The notes below the pieces were generated by a model that did not search any database, was not told the origin of the DNA, and worked only from the letters and a program-made list of their open reading frames with translations. Shown piece after piece: positions 33,803 through 40,902 of a stretch of DNA of 40,902 nucleotides (its first letter is position 1; every line of letters begins with the position of its first letter). The translations under genes were made by a program, and so were the position numbers. This DNA is from Caballeronia telluris (GTDB lineage: Bacteria; Pseudomonadota; Gammaproteobacteria; Burkholderiales; Burkholderiaceae), in NCBI RefSeq assembly GCF_001544495.1, contig NZ_FCNZ02000035.1:1-40902 (forward strand), written 5' to 3'.

Positions 33803-34212
33803 AACACTCCTTTCCCTGTGCGGATACCGGGCCCCGCTGGGGCCACAGATGCAATGGCGTCTAGAAAAAGACGGCTTCGGCTCCGGCGCGCCGGTCATAC
33901 ATTGGACAAATGTTCGGGCTTACCGCGCTCGCGCGGGCAAGATCGAGCGTCGTCTTGTTGGCTGTGAGGTCGACTTCTTGTCGACGTTCTCCAGATACAT
34001 TGTTAGGATCGTTCGCCGACAACTGCCCCGCGGGAAAGGATGCTCTTGCTCGACGCATGCCCTTCATGTGGATAGTAAGGATGCCTTTGGCGCGAGCGCC
34101 GGTGGTTCTGCGGGCCCCCTTCAAGCGGCTAAACTTATTCTCGCACCCGCGTTGTCAACACACCAATGCATTATGATTAAAAATGTGAGCAAAATAATTG
34201 ATATGAAAGTCA
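33803..34212. promoter_or_regulatory. Divergent intergenic region between NMO-like gene and LysR gene
   Basis: About 410 bp without a supported ORF. LysR regulators commonly control the divergent gene, so operator sites for the regulator at 34213 are expected here. AT-rich sequence at about 34165-34212 is the likely LysR promoter. No palindrome of the eight-copy type is present. Confidence 0.4.
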
Positions 34213-35115
34213 ATGGACATCACACTGGCGCGTACATTTTTGGAAGTGTCGGCAAGCGGTAGCTTCGTGCTGGCGGCGCAGCGTATGCACTTGACGCAAA
34301 CAGCAGTGAGTGCTCGGATCAGAACATTGGAAGAACAACTCGGACGTCGACTGTTCGTTCGAAATAAGGCCGGCGCACGGCTGACCGCTGCCGGTGAACG
34401 ATTTGTTCGTCACGCGACGACTTTGATTCAGGTGTGGGAGCAAGCGCGGCAGCACGTGGCGCTTCCAGCCGGACGCGAGGAAGGTGTGAGCCTCGGTGCC
34501 GAACTCAGCTTGTGGCAGCCGTTGCTGGCGGACTGGCTCGTCTGGATGCACCGCGCCTGCCCAGAGGTGGCACTGCGCGCGGAAGTCGATAGTCCCACGC
34601 GCCTGCTCGATCGCGTGCACGAGGGATCGCTCGATCTGGCGGTTCTTTATAATCCGCCGCAGCGTCCCGACCTCGTTTCGGAACTGCTTTTCGAAGAAAA
34701 GCTCGTCATGGTCACGAGCGCGTCCGACGGCACGATGCAGCCGAATCAATATATCTACGTCGACTGGGGGTCCAGTTTCGTCGCGAACCATCAAGCCGCG
34801 TTTCCGGAACTTAGTAGCCCGCCCGTATCCATTTCGCTTGGTCCGCTTGCTTTGACTTATTTGCTGACCGTCGGAGGCTCCGGCTATTTCCGCAGCGGCA
34901 CGGTTCAACCTTTTCTGGTGGAGGGGAGGCTGCGACAAGTCGCCAACGCGCCGGAGTTTTCGTGGTCGGCGTACACGGTGTATCGCACACGTCGTGAGGG
35001 GCATGTGATCGAGCGCGTGCGGCAGGGCCTGCATGTGGTCGCGGCGGCTCAAGACACATCTGGGCACGGTTCAAGTCTCCGATCGCCTAGAGCGAAAAAG
35101 AAACCGAAGCGCTAG
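34213..35115 (+). CDS. LysR family transcriptional regulator
   Basis: This 300-aa protein has the N-terminal winged helix (ARTFLEVSASGSFVLAAQRMHLTQTAVSARIRTLEEQLGRRLFVR, about 5-55) and a periplasmic-binding-like effector domain (about 90-270). Its short basic tail (RSPRAKKKPKR) is unusual. It is divergent from the NMO-like/cfa pair, which is its most likely target, and lies upstream of a molybdoenzyme gene on the same strand. The ligand is unknown. Confidence 0.92.
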   Translation: MDITLARTFLEVSASGSFVLAAQRMHLTQTAVSARIRTLEEQLGRRLFVRNKAGARLTAAGERFVRHATTLIQVWEQARQHVALPAGREEGVSLGAELSLWQPLLADWLVWMHRACPEVALRAEVDSPTRLLDRVHEGSLDLAVLYNPPQRPDLVSELLFEEKLVMVTSASDGTMQPNQYIYVDWGSSFVANHQAAFPELSSPPVSISLGPLALTYLLTVGGSGYFRSGTVQPFLVEGRLRQVANAPEFSWSAYTVYRTRREGHVIERVRQGLHVVAAAQDTSGHGSSLRSPRAKKKPKR

Positions 35116-35709
35116 CGGCACGCGGATCAGCCTGTGAGAGCCGGTTGATGGAAAAACTCAAAGCTTGCAATGTGCTTTCGAACGCACTTTAACGAGCGCT
35201 TCGCTTGCGCCGCCGCAGTGCTGCAGTATCGGTCGGTCAAGGGGCCATCTTGCAAATACCCGTGCACGCGAAGACAACCTAGGCCCGACGCCGAATTTTC
35301 GGGCGTCGTATGCACGTCCACCCCGTCGCAAGGATGCAGGTTTTGCAAACTTAGCACATAGGATATGGCGTTGATCCGAGGCAGGCAGGCGCCCAGCCAG
35401 AATTCCTTTAAGCATGTGCCAGTGGTCCGGCGGCCTCCTAAACGAATTGGCCGCCCCTGTAAGACTAAGTGCGCGGCTGTACGGCGGAACGTTCTCGGCA
35501 AGCGCATCGTGCCGCGCCGATCCCTCATAGCAAAGGTCTTCCACGTCAGTGTGGTCTTACTGCGAAGGGCAACTGCGTGGTCAGAGCGTTCCATTGCGCT
35601 GAAACGGCAACGAACACGAACCGCCCACGGCGCATTTTTTTCGTGCGGAAAGGGAATGGGAATTGCTCATGGGAAGGCAAACGTTCACCCAAACCGCGAG
35701 GCAAATGAC
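35116..35709. other. Long intergenic stretch before the molybdoenzyme
   Basis: About 590 bp with no gene I can support. The molybdoenzyme frame stays open upstream to 35365, but the added residues (Arg-rich, no domain) do not look coding. A minus-strand ORF at 35127-35594 also lacks a start signal and any family resemblance. It may be decayed or regulatory DNA. Confidence 0.5.
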
Positions 35710-38028
35710 ATGGCCGAATCCGACAGCGGCGCCCGAAAGAGCGCTGCGTATCCATATTCGTCCGGCGGGTGGGGTTCTCTCAGAGCAGTTGCCGGCGTGT
35801 TAGCTCAGGAGAAAGTGCCGCTTAAGAAGAGCTCGGTGCTACTGAAACAGAACAAGCCCGACGGCTTCGCTTGCGTCAGCTGCTCCTGGGCCAAGCCCGC
35901 CGATCCGCACGTCTTCGAATTCTGCGAAAGTGGCGCGAAGGCGACTGCATGGGACCTGACCGCGAAGCGCATGACGCCGCAATTCTTCGAGCTTCATACG
36001 GTGACACAGCTGTGCGCATGGCACGATCACGACCTCGAAGAGGCGGGGCGTCTTACCGCGCCATTGCGGTACGATGCCGACACCGACAAGTACCTGAGCG
36101 TAAGTTGGGAAGAAGCGTTCGAAGAGATCGGACGCGAATTAGGCGCGCTCGACCCCAAGCGCGTCGTGTTTTACACTTCAGGCCGCGCCTCACTCGAGAC
36201 GTCGTACATGTATCAGTTGTTCGCGCGCATGTACGGCACGAATAATCTGCCAGACAGTTCAAACATGTGCCACGAGAGTTCGAGCGTCGGGCTGAAGGAG
36301 GCGATCGGGGCGGGTGTCGGCACTATCACGCTCGACGACTTCGAGAAGACGGATTTAATGTTTTTCTTCGGACAGAACGTGGGAACGAACAGTCCACGCA
36401 TGCTCCACCAGTTACAGGACGCGAGAAAGCGGGGCGTACCGATCATTACGTTCAATCCGCTGCGCGAGCCAGGGCTGCTGCAATTTGTAAATCCGCAATC
36501 ACCGGTCGAGATGTTGACACCCGCTCACACTGTGATCAGCACGCAATATCACCAGGTGAAGACGGGCGGTGATACGGCGGCGATACTTGGCATTTGCAAA
36601 GCTGTGATCCACGCCGATGATCGCGCGATCGAACGCGGCGAGTCGCGACTGCTCGATGTCGACTTCATCGAGCAGCACACCGCGGGCTTCCCGGCCTTCG
36701 CCGAGTACCTCCGCGCAGTGTCGTGGGACGATATTGAGCGGGTGGCCGGCCTGTCTCGCGGGGATCTCGAAGCCGCTGCCGAAGAGTACATGCGCGCTAA
36801 CGCAGTGATCATCCACTACGGCATGGGCCTTACCCAGCACCGGCAGGGCGTGCAGAACGTCAGAATGCTGTGCAATTTACTTTTTCTGCGGGGCAACATC
36901 GGCAAACCGGGCGCTGGGCCGTCGCCCGTGCGGGGACATTCAAATGTACAAGGGCAGCGCACGGTAGGCATCACGGAGAAGCCGGAACTTGCCCCGCTTG
37001 ACAAACTTGCGAGCCAGTTTGGCTTCGATCCGCCGCGCGACAAAGGAATGAATGTCGTCGAGGCATTCGAGGCAATGATCGAAGGCAAGGTGAGCGCAGT
37101 GGTTAATCTCGGCGGCAATCTTGTGCGTTCGGTCCCGGACCGCTTACGTATCGAACCCGCCTGGCAAAACCTCACGCTGAGTGTGAACGTCGCAACGAAG
37201 CTCAATCGCAGCCATCTCATACACGGCAAGAAGTCGTACATTTTGCCGTGCCTGAGCCGCATCGAAGTCGATACTCAAGCGAGTGGTGCGCAGGCGGTGT
37301 CGATGGAGGACAGCACAGGCTGCATTCACGGCTCGCGCGGCGTGGCCGAACCGGCTTCGGCCGACGCGCGATCTGAGCCGTTTATCATCGCGGAACTGGC
37401 GAAGCACACCCTCGGCGAGCGCTCGACTATTGACTGGGACCGTTGGCGCAACGATTATGCGCATGTCCGCGATCACATCGCAGAGACGTATCCCGAAACC
37501 TTCCACGACTTCAATGCAAGGATGTGGACACCCGGCGGGTTTCCACGAGCTTTGCCTGCGCGCGAGCGTAAATGGCAGACAAAAAGCGGGAAGGCGGAGT
37601 TTTGCGTTCCGGAGTCAATCGGCGAGGACCCGGACATGCCCGAACGCGATCCGCGGTCGCTGCGGCTCATGACACTGCGTAGCGACAGCCAGTTCAACAC
37701 GACAATCTACAAGCTCGACGATCGCTTTCGCGGCATCAGCGGCAATCGTATGGTAATTCTTATTTCCAAGGGGGATATGGAGCGCCATGGACTTGCGAAA
37801 GGCGATCACATAACCTTGCAAACAATCGCGGAGGATGGTTTCGAGCGGCGCGTAGCCGGCCTGCGCATCGAGCCATACGACATACCGGCCGGCTGCATCG
37901 CCGGATATTATCCCGAGTGCAATCCGCTATTGCCGCTATGGCATTATGCGAAGGAGAGCAAGGTGCCCGGCGCTAAGTCGATTCCTGTGCATATCGTCGA
38001 GGTGAACGGCACGCCACGCGACCGTTGA
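35710..38028 (+). CDS. FdhF/YdeP-family molybdopterin oxidoreductase
   Basis: This 772-aa molybdenum enzyme of the formate dehydrogenase H/YdeP branch has near its N-terminus CVSC (C55, C58) and C72, fewer Cys than a full 4Fe-4S motif. The candidate Mo ligand is C187 in NMCHESSSVGL. There follow MGLTQHRQGVQNVRMLCNLL and GNIGKPGAGPSPVRGHSNVQG, then the C-terminal molydopterin-dinucleotide-binding domain (FNTTIYKLDDRFRGI). YdeP in E. coli is linked to acid resistance, and its reaction is unresolved. ATG 35710 (MAESDSG) has GCGAGG upstream; the frame is open further upstream without support. There is no signal peptide and no partner subunit nearby, so it is probably a cytoplasmic single-subunit enzyme. 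Confidence 0.88.
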   Translation: MAESDSGARKSAAYPYSSGGWGSLRAVAGVLAQEKVPLKKSSVLLKQNKPDGFACVSCSWAKPADPHVFEFCESGAKATAWDLTAKRMTPQFFELHTVTQLCAWHDHDLEEAGRLTAPLRYDADTDKYLSVSWEEAFEEIGRELGALDPKRVVFYTSGRASLETSYMYQLFARMYGTNNLPDSSNMCHESSSVGLKEAIGAGVGTITLDDFEKTDLMFFFGQNVGTNSPRMLHQLQDARKRGVPIITFNPLREPGLLQFVNPQSPVEMLTPAHTVISTQYHQVKTGGDTAAILGICKAVIHADDRAIERGESRLLDVDFIEQHTAGFPAFAEYLRAVSWDDIERVAGLSRGDLEAAAEEYMRANAVIIHYGMGLTQHRQGVQNVRMLCNLLFLRGNIGKPGAGPSPVRGHSNVQGQRTVGITEKPELAPLDKLASQFGFDPPRDKGMNVVEAFEAMIEGKVSAVVNLGGNLVRSVPDRLRIEPAWQNLTLSVNVATKLNRSHLIHGKKSYILPCLSRIEVDTQASGAQAVSMEDSTGCIHGSRGVAEPASADARSEPFIIAELAKHTLGERSTIDWDRWRNDYAHVRDHIAETYPETFHDFNARMWTPGGFPRALPARERKWQTKSGKAEFCVPESIGEDPDMPERDPRSLRLMTLRSDSQFNTTIYKLDDRFRGISGNRMVILISKGDMERHGLAKGDHITLQTIAEDGFERRVAGLRIEPYDIPAGCIAGYYPECNPLLPLWHYAKESKVPGAKSIPVHIVEVNGTPRDR

Positions 38029-38050
38029 CGCATGGGTCCAATCGCTAGCC

Positions 38051-38641
38051 TCACGCATAACGCCGTCCACGGCGTGACGAGGGAGGCCGCAAACAATGCA
38101 CAAGGGCAAACGCACCCACTGTCAAGACGGCAAGTGACGCGATGGGAAACGTGCCTACCGTGTTGGCCGCGATCGTGGCTGGACGCTTCTGAGCGAGCAG
38201 TTGTAGTCGGCGCTTGGTCATGCGGTGCCCCAGTTGAGCGAGCTGGGAGGCTAACGCACGCTCGGCTGTGGGCAGCAGCGTCGTTTCTTCATCGGCGACG
38301 TGGTGAATTACTCCACGCATCAGCTGCATAAAACGCGCGTCGTAGGCGGCGTCCTCCGGACCCATGGCGCGTAGTTTCCCTATCTCCTCTCTCATTTTGT
38401 CATGCTCGGGCTTGCTTTTCGCGAGCGTGTCGTCGCCGGGCATTGCGTTGGCTAGCGCCGGGTAGAAAACTTCTTCCTCTAATTGTGCATGGATTTCCAA
38501 GGCCGTGCAGGCAAGCTCGACGATGGCCCGCTTTCTCCACCATGGGCTATCGGCATGGTACCGATGAAAAGCCGCTAGGACGTGGGTGTGATCCATGCGA
38601 ATCATCGTCGTGATCGAAGGTGAGGCTGATTGAATATTCAT
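38051..38641 (-). CDS. Haemerythrin HHE-domain protein with C-terminal membrane helix
   Basis: This 196-aa protein has a four-helix HHE domain: MIRMDHTHVLAAFHRYH, EIHAQLEEEVFYPAL, KPEHDKMREEI and RGVIHHVADEETTLLP supply the His/Glu ligands of a di-iron site. A hydrophobic helix near the C-terminus (FPIASLAVLTVGAFALVH) suggests a tail anchor with the iron domain in the cytoplasm. Such proteins sense or buffer O2, NO or repair Fe-S clusters. ATG 38641 has AAGGAG at good spacing; the frame extends to 38815 without support. It is convergent with the molybdoenzyme gene (22 bp apart). Confidence 0.88.
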   Translation of the reverse strand: MNIQSASPSITTMIRMDHTHVLAAFHRYHADSPWWRKRAIVELACTALEIHAQLEEEVFYPALANAMPGDDTLAKSKPEHDKMREEIGKLRAMGPEDAAYDARFMQLMRGVIHHVADEETTLLPTAERALASQLAQLGHRMTKRRLQLLAQKRPATIAANTVGTFPIASLAVLTVGAFALVHCLRPPSSRRGRRYA

Positions 38642-39146
38642 GAAGACTCCTTTTTCCTTCTGTGCGATGTGCTTCGAATCATAAACTTGTCTCGCGTCGG
38701 GAAAGCGATGCGGACGCCCAGCATTAGCTGCCTGTCTTGAGCGGATTCCACCCTCGAAAAGCCTTTGCGGTTCGTCGGAGTACCAGCACGGATCATTCCG
38801 CGAGGAGCGCCACACTTGCTTACTTATGCAGCGTGCGGCGCAATGAAATGACGTCGTTCGTCGTGATCGTCGCGCATCGTTGCCCCGCGGACGACCTCAC
38901 ACAGTGAGCGCCTGTGCGATCTGCGCATTTGTCAGCCGCGTGCAAACCGAGGTCGGCTAGCGAGGCGGACCGTGAATTGTCGCAGGACCGCCGCGGCCCT
39001 CAACGACGAGCCGAACCACGTGGGGCCAAAGAGTAAGGTCGGCGGCCATCAACTAACCAGCAACAGACTTCACCATTTCCCTGTCGTTCAGGGTATTCGC
39101 TTTCGCTTAGAATACAGCTTACCCCGGTGTATTTGAGGCGGAAGTC
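38642..39146. other. Intergenic region between haemerythrin and DUF488 genes
   Basis: About 505 bp, divergent promoters expected. I see no supported ORF, no shared palindrome and no repeat. The AT-rich part just before 39147 is the likely DUF488 promoter. Confidence 0.4.
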
Positions 39147-39710
39147 ATGGCGCTCCCTTTCTACACGGTCGGACACTCGACGCGATCACTCGAGGATTTT
39201 GTCGCCGTCTTGGATGCGGCGGAAGTCAACGAGGTTATCGATATTCGAACCGTACCTCGGTCAAGGACAAATCCACAATTTAATGCAGACGTGATTCTTG
39301 GTCTGCTGGCGCCGCATCACATCGGCTACGAAAGGATTCCAGAACTTGGTGGCCTTCGCAGTAAGGCGAAAAATGTTTCTCCCGATGTGAACGGTTTTTG
39401 GGAGAATCGTAGTTTTCACAATTACGCGGATTACGCGCTATCGGAACCTTTCCGGGCGGGCCTTGAGCGACTCATACAATCCGGACGCAAGATGCCGTGC
39501 GTTGTGATGTGCTCAGAAGCAGTTTGGTGGCGTTGTCACCGACGGATTGTCACTGATTATTTACTTGCTCGCGGCGAGGCGGTGTTTCATTTGATGGGAA
39601 GTAATAGAGTAGACGAGGCGCACTTGACCCGAGGCGCATCAGTTATATCGCCCACGACAGTCTTATACCCGCGCAAAACATCGAACCATAATGCAAGCGC
39701 GCCGCGATGA
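39147..39710 (+). CDS. DUF488 family protein
   Basis: This 187-aa protein has the DUF488 landmarks: FYTVGHSTRSLEDFVAVL, DIRTVPRSRTNPQFNAD, ELGGLRSK, and the Cys-rich CSEAVWWRCHRRIVTDYLL. The family is widespread and its role is unclear; DNA repair or nucleic-acid association has been suggested for some members. The length is normal apart from a Thr/Ser/Asn-rich tail. GAGGCGGAAG precedes the start at 39147. No operon partner is evident. Confidence 0.9.
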   Translation: MALPFYTVGHSTRSLEDFVAVLDAAEVNEVIDIRTVPRSRTNPQFNADVILGLLAPHHIGYERIPELGGLRSKAKNVSPDVNGFWENRSFHNYADYALSEPFRAGLERLIQSGRKMPCVVMCSEAVWWRCHRRIVTDYLLARGEAVFHLMGSNRVDEAHLTRGASVISPTTVLYPRKTSNHNASAPR

Positions 39711-39950
39711 CGCGAAGCGGTGGTGTGGATCCTTATTTGGTTGTCTACAGTCCGCCAGGTCGTCGTTCCCGTAGCATCGTGACGACTAGAGGGGGTGCCT
39801 TGTGTGATAGTCGTTGATCCGGGCGGCTAATAGCCAAGCTCGTCGATCGGCGAAAGCACAGCCCCTCCGTGCGACGCCTACCAGTCGGCCGCACGCTGCC
39901 GCGTTGTCTCGGGCACGCCCATTTCCTGCGTGCCTCTATCACGGGGCGTT

Positions 39951-40241
39951 TCAAAGAGGGTCAAAGTATTTAGCCTCTGGATCTGCGCTTAAAAGATCTT
40001 CAACGATGTGTCGCGCGGCAGAGTACCCCGCCATTAACGCATCCCCCTCGGTCGCAAAAAGTCTTCCGCCGGTATCTCCGAGACGCAATGGAGAAAAAGT
40101 CGCGACCGTCCCTCCAGTTCGTCCGATCTTGACGATCACTACGTAGGCAACTGTTGTTCGCTCGTTCTTTGGAACCGAAGTGAAATTAGATTGGACTGCA
40201 ACTTCCAGTGTGAACCCTTTGTACTCGTATGCTCGGATCAT
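39951..40241 (-). CDS. Conserved-looking hypothetical protein
   Basis: This protein of about 96 aa begins MIRAYEYKGFTLEVAVQSN, continues through a beta-rich middle (TTVAYVVIVKIGRTGGTVATFSPLRLGDTGGRLFATEGDALMAGYSAARHIVEDLLS) and ends EAKYFDPL. AGGA lies 7 nt before ATG 40241; an adjacent ATG at 40244 and an open frame to 40352 are alternatives. I have seen similar short proteins in Burkholderia without assigned function. 39711-39950 between it and DUF488 holds no supported gene. Confidence 0.65.
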   Translation of the reverse strand: MIRAYEYKGFTLEVAVQSNFTSVPKNERTTVAYVVIVKIGRTGGTVATFSPLRLGDTGGRLFATEGDALMAGYSAARHIVEDLLSADPEAKYFDPL

Positions 40242-40244
40242 CAT

Positions 40245-40834
40245 TTCATCCTTTGAAGCGGATACTGTAACTGCAAAGACGACCAAATTCCGAAGGTTCT
40301 CAATGTCATCGGTGCACCCGCGCCCGCCCGTGCACAAGCCCGCTGCCCACACTGGCGTGTGAATAGCCCCTTCCGGGTGCCGGACTTACACGCCGGCTCC
40401 CCGCGAGGCTTTGCATACGGCCTTGACGCGCCGTTTGGGCTTGCCTTGACAAAAAAACTAAGCTACAGCCGCCCAGGTGTTCTCCGCTCGGGACGTAAGG
40501 GACAGTGAGGCAACGGGCCGTCACGATAAGCACACACCAGCTCAACGCGTTATCTACGTAGCGCGGCGAATCGACGTTGCGGTGGATCGCTTTGTTCGGG
40601 CGTCGACATTGACCGAAAAACAAAAGCCGTGACGATGGGCCGAAGCACGGGCGCAGGCAGCCGTCTTGGAAATGAGGCGGGCGCGATTCTGACTTCTGCA
40701 AAGTGATCCCGGCCCACGCCGATCCTGGCCCGACGTGTGCCGACTGGAAACTGAAGTTCCGGAGTTAAAAAGACAAAATCTGTTGCCACATTAGCAGTTA
40801 CCCTTATATGGCTGCTTGCCTACATCCCCGGCGG
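40245..40834. other. Right-hand stretch without supported gene
   Basis: About 590 bp. ORFs at 40306-40701 and 40550-40789 (minus) have no start signals or recognisable composition. It may be sequence disrupted by mobile-element activity at the adjacent repeats. Confidence 0.4.
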
Positions 40835-40836
40835 TC

Positions 40837-40876
40837 GGTCAAATTCCCCCATGTATGGTCACCTCAAAATCCCCCA
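40837..40876. repeat. Probable IS21-family terminal repeats at right edge
   Basis: CAAATTCCCCCA (40840-40851) and CAAAATCCCCCA (40865-40876) are two near-identical units with a 25-bp period, each preceded by GGTC a few bases upstream. Spaced units of this kind occur at the ends of IS21-family elements. They differ from the GTGGAAT repeats at 1793-1878, so they would belong to another element, most of which lies outside the window. Confidence 0.5.
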
Positions 40877-40902
40877 GGTAACGATCGCCGGCTGAGCGGT
40901 CC

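Noticed and set aside
35127..35594. 155-codon minus-strand ORF before the molybdoenzyme
   Set aside because: No start signal, no recognisable family, overlaps other equally long frames.
35365..35709. N-terminal extension of the molybdoenzyme
   Set aside because: Open frame only; no similarity, Arg-rich, and ATG 35710 has a plausible Shine-Dalgarno.
38060..38075. Hairpin ACGCCG-TCCA-CGGCGT as a terminator
   Set aside because: A stem of 6 bp without a T-tract that lies inside the end of the haemerythrin gene; too weak to call.
1..40902. CRISPR arrays, tRNA or rRNA genes
   Set aside because: No regularly spaced repeats with unique spacers and no recognisable RNA gene sequence was found by reading.

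Overview
The window looks like a GC-rich accessory segment of a Burkholderiaceae genome (Burkholderia, Paraburkholderia or Caballeronia type). This is inferred from codon use, from protein families such as DUF1840, DUF2934 and GMC/gluconate-dehydrogenase subunit 3, and from the IS21-family debris. No rRNA, tRNA, CRISPR array or replication origin was seen.

Layout. (1) 79-1880: a 5'-truncated IS21-family element (istA remnant, istB, 23-bp terminal repeats). (2) 1987-3508, minus: ctaG (with an apparent frameshift) and a SCO1/SenC gene, both cytochrome oxidase assembly factors. (3) 4133-18856, plus: one long co-directional cluster with mostly overlapping or closely spaced genes. It encodes a ThDP-dependent pyruvate-oxidase-like enzyme, an enolase-superfamily enzyme, a two-repeat membrane protein, a gluconate-dehydrogenase subunit 3 protein, a GMC flavoprotein, a membrane-tailed SDR, a GH15 glucoamylase/trehalase-like enzyme, cytochrome oxidase subunits II (with fused cytochrome c), I and III, a small membrane protein and a tri-haem cytochrome c. 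It reads as carbohydrate/organic acid oxidation tied to its own terminal oxidase. (4) 18920-21725: DUF2934, a universal stress protein, CysM, a 52-aa membrane protein and a second universal stress protein. (5) 21789-30434: stress and ion genes, namely a 61-aa membrane protein, a ClC channel with CBS domains, a MarR regulator, an HPP-CBS membrane protein, DUF1840, flavohaemoglobin, a CBS-pair protein and small proteins. (6) 30999-35115: cyclopropane fatty acid synthase, a nitronate-monooxygenase-like fusion and a LysR regulator. (7) 35710-40241: a YdeP/FdhF-like molybdoenzyme, a membrane-tailed haemerythrin, DUF488 and a hypothetical protein. The right edge carries repeats like those at IS21-family ends.

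The most notable observation is one promoter design that recurs eight times between 3853 and 30485. A palindrome of form TCAY-N3-RTGA is followed, always exactly two bases later, by a -10-like hexamer (TATAAT or a close variant in seven; weakest upstream of the CBS-pair gene). The sites face the oxidase/dehydrogenase cluster, the first universal stress protein, the 61-aa and 68-aa membrane proteins, MarR-ClC, HPP-CBS, DUF1840 and the CBS-pair protein. One copy is in the promoter of the only MarR gene here, so MarR is the obvious candidate regulator. I infer a local regulon for redox, low-oxygen or nitrosative stress in which an alternative respiratory chain, stress proteins and anion/CBS membrane proteins are switched together.

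Other points of interest are an oxidase subunit I with Trp where the proton-channel Glu normally sits (HPWVY), an internally duplicated His-containing membrane protein of no family I recognise, and a six-base C run that appears to have shifted the frame of ctaG.
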